From: Ulvibacter antarcticus
GTDB taxonomy: Bacteria; Bacteroidota; Bacteroidia; Flavobacteriales; Flavobacteriaceae
Length of the DNA: 64,000 bases
NCBI RefSeq assembly: GCF_003688405.1
Contig: NZ_REFC01000011.1
Location: forward strand, 310,001-374,000
Direction: 5' to 3'
A program made the translations under genes and the position numbers. The notes under the pieces are model-generated. The model did not search any database. It was given only the letters and a program-made list of their open reading frames with translations, and had not been told where the DNA came from. Below, piece by piece: positions 62,370 to 64,000 of the stretch (positions are counted from its first letter, which is position 1; each line of letters opens with the position of its first letter).

Positions 62370-63493
62370 TTTTTTCTTTCTTTAATATAAATGGCCTCCA
62401 GGGAGGAAATTGTATTTTCTATGTTGAAATTCTTATCAAAAATTTCTAGTGAAGCATTTTCAAACTCAGTACGTTTTTGATCATCCTTTAAGAGTGAATC
62501 GACTTTATTTGCAAACTCCTTTACGTTTTCATCAAAAATAACATATCCATTGGTATTATGTGTAATTAAATCCCGGTTTCCATCGGCATCTGTAACGACA
62601 CACGCCTTTCCTAAGGCAAGTGCCTCAATAACCGAATATGGTAGCCCTTCATAACGAGCGGTTGATATATATAATTTTGAGTTTTTGATAATGTTAAAAA
62701 TATCTTCACGCTGCGTCCATTCCAGCAATGTAATATTAGATTCTAAATTATAGTTGGCTATAAGTGATTTCACTTGCCCCAAATTTGGTGCGTGATAACC
62801 TACCCCCATTAAAACCAAATGTATATTAGGTTTTGTTTGTTTGATTTGATGCAAGATTTCGATCATCAATTCAATATTTTTTTGAAATGATGGGCGTCCT
62901 ACCGAGCAGATATAATCATCAGGCCAGGTTTTTTCAATACTTAAATTTGAAATATTATCAATTGCATTAATAGAGTTATTGAAAAGTAATACCCGATCAG
63001 TATTATATCCTACCTCTTCTAATGCTCTATTTTTTTCTGAATTGGAAGAAGCAAGGATCTTATTATTCCATTTTGAAAGAAATTTTTCCAAAGTAAGAAA
63101 GACATTCTTTTTAAATTTGGAATTGGCGCTTAAAAACGAATAGGCCTGTGGCGTATGTAGCACCGGAATATTGTTCATTTTACCTACAATTTTACCAATA
63201 ACACCTCCCTTGGCGCTGTGTACATGAATTAATTCCGGCTTTTCGTTTTTAATAATTTTATTTGCTTCTTTAATTGCTTTGTAATCTTTGGAAGGGTTTA
63301 TGTTCCTAATAATCGAAATTGGATAATTTTTTATGGGAATATTTTTATCGTTTAGAAAAGGTTCATTCTTATCAGAATCACCATGAATCACGATAGACTC
63401 AAATTTATCTGAATCGATATTCGCTAGAATTAATCTTAATGATACATCTACACCGCCAACTGCATGAAGAATATGGACAATTTTAATTTTCAA
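62366..63493 (-). CDS. Glycosyltransferase family 4
   Basis: A 375-residue GT-B transferase. 'HILHAVGGVDVSLRLILANI' is the acceptor-side start, 'LIHVHSAKGGVIGKIVGKMNNIPVLHTPQAY' the central part, and the donor-binding EX7E is in 'YEGLPYSVIEALALGKACVVTD' (about residues 280-300). It probably retains anomeric configuration and adds one sugar of the repeat unit. It is the first visible gene of the unit GT4-ugd-UXS. An upstream gap of 135 bp separates it from the truncated ligase gene, and I see no clear promoter there. Confidence 0.92.
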   Translation of the reverse strand: MKIKIVHILHAVGGVDVSLRLILANIDSDKFESIVIHGDSDKNEPFLNDKNIPIKNYPISIIRNINPSKDYKAIKEANKIIKNEKPELIHVHSAKGGVIGKIVGKMNNIPVLHTPQAYSFLSANSKFKKNVFLTLEKFLSKWNNKILASSNSEKNRALEEVGYNTDRVLLFNNSINAIDNISNLSIEKTWPDDYICSVGRPSFQKNIELMIEILHQIKQTKPNIHLVLMGVGYHAPNLGQVKSLIANYNLESNITLLEWTQREDIFNIIKNSKLYISTARYEGLPYSVIEALALGKACVVTDADGNRDLITHNTNGYVIFDENVKEFANKVDSLLKDDQKRTEFENASLEIFDKNFNIENTISSLEAIYIKERKK

Positions 63494-63628
63494 AGTATAG
63501 ATGTTAAGAATATTAAATGAAGGCGCAAAAGTAAAAAAAACAAAGCTGAAAAATGTAAAATTTCAACTGTAAACTGTTATTCCTGAAAAACATCATTTCA
63601 ACACCGCAACAGAAGGTTGAAATAATAT

Positions 63629-64000
63629 TTATTTATTGGTTGATTTTGACAAAACTGGATTCCATATTAAAAGCGAGGTGATAACACAAAAGTAAAAAAG
63701 TCCTTGTTGCAATTCTAGATAGCTTTCTGTAATCATTGAAATAAACATAACTACGACAATTAAAATTCGGGGTAAGTTTTTGTTTTTTATTGTTGTCCTA
63801 AACAAAAGAATGAAAACGATTAATAGCCAAGTGATTCCAAAAACACCATATTGGATTATAACTGATAGAAATTGATTGTGTGAATTATATGTTGGTGGAA
63901 TATCATAACCCTTTCGTTTATTTATAATAGCCAGAGGCTTTTTCTCAACTCCAGCACCTCGACCCAAAATCGGTCTTTCCTTAATTAAATCAATACTGGA
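63629..64000 (-). CDS. O-antigen ligase family protein, truncated by window edge
   Basis: Only the C-terminal 123 or so residues are visible; the frame stays open to the right edge. The loop 'LIKERPILGRGAGVEKKPLA' followed by 'YNSHNQFLSVIIQYGVFGITWLLIVFILLF' is the Wzy_C/WaaL motif with its conserved SHNQ histidine, then three membrane helices. It is related to the protein at 58798-60030 but not close to it in sequence. One of the two could be the polymerase and the other the ligase (inference). Confidence 0.8.
   Translation of the reverse strand, partial: SSIDLIKERPILGRGAGVEKKPLAIINKRKGYDIPPTYNSHNQFLSVIIQYGVFGITWLLIVFILLFRTTIKNKNLPRILIVVVMFISMITESYLELQQGLFYFCVITSLLIWNPVLSKSTNK

Overview
The window is 64 kb of low-GC, gene-dense chromosome from a member of the Flavobacteriaceae (phylum Bacteroidota), most likely marine. 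The evidence is gliding and type IX secretion genes (gldH, sprE), two secreted subtilases with C-terminal sorting domains, an ATP synthase operon without atpD and atpC, many Flavobacteriia-type lipoprotein and DUF families, and start-proximal boxes matching the Bacteroidota promoter -7 element TAnnTTTG. I saw no rRNA, tRNA, insertion sequence, prophage or CRISPR array.

Layout. 1-5.2 kb: truncated M4 metalloprotease, a dual-ATPase peptide transporter, and the scoA/scoB CoA-transferase. 5.3-10.5 kb: penicillin-binding protein 1A, gldH, ricT and trhO on the minus strand. 10.9-14.2 kb: recA, a sigma factor and an outer-membrane beta-barrel protein with an anti-sigma-like N-terminus. 14.3-19.7 kb: plsC, trpS, a membrane protein, dprA, an HU/SPOR protein and an acyl-CoA thioesterase. 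19.9-26.5 kb: two tandem paralogous S8 proteases. 26.5-34.3 kb: EnvC-like protein, DUF4292 and TPR proteins, a sugar nucleotidyltransferase, dut, a flippase and two paralogous lipoproteins. 34.4-43.5 kb: one long unit sprE - bactofilin - atpZ-like - DUF6168 - atpB-E-F-H-A-G. 43.7-49.6 kb: a ferredoxin reductase, then a Gre factor, oxidoreductase, YqhA and GlcG genes, formaldehyde dehydrogenase and an AraC regulator. 49.9-55 kb: a small membrane protein, GT9, DUF4254, DUF6427/DUF6341 and purD. 55.1-64 kb: a surface-polysaccharide cluster (adenylating ligase, GT2, initiating sugar transferase, O-antigen ligase, UDP-xylose pathway genes, GT4, and a second O-antigen ligase cut by the window edge).

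Two signals stand out beyond the genes. First, the octamer TTCCGAAG (either strand) occurs 45 times by my count, about once per 1.4 kb, where base composition alone predicts one or two. It appears on both strands, in all three codon frames and between genes, and in two places inside terminator-like inverted repeats. That pattern resembles DNA uptake sequences or Chi-type recombination words; I know of none described for this phylum. Second, a 19-bp sequence (ACTTATGARAAAAGGTCAR) occurs as tandem direct repeats with a 20-21 bp period upstream of both fdhA and the glcG-like gene. In both cases it ends exactly 20 bp before a -7-like box, which defines a probable regulon of the adjacent AraC-family regulator.

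Other items are a 120-nt run of four hairpins between atpE and atpF, nested inverted repeats on both sides of recA, REP-like palindromes, and several genes whose -7 box lies only 5-7 nt before the start codon, suggesting leaderless mRNAs. Coordinates were read by eye; all counts and expectations are manual.
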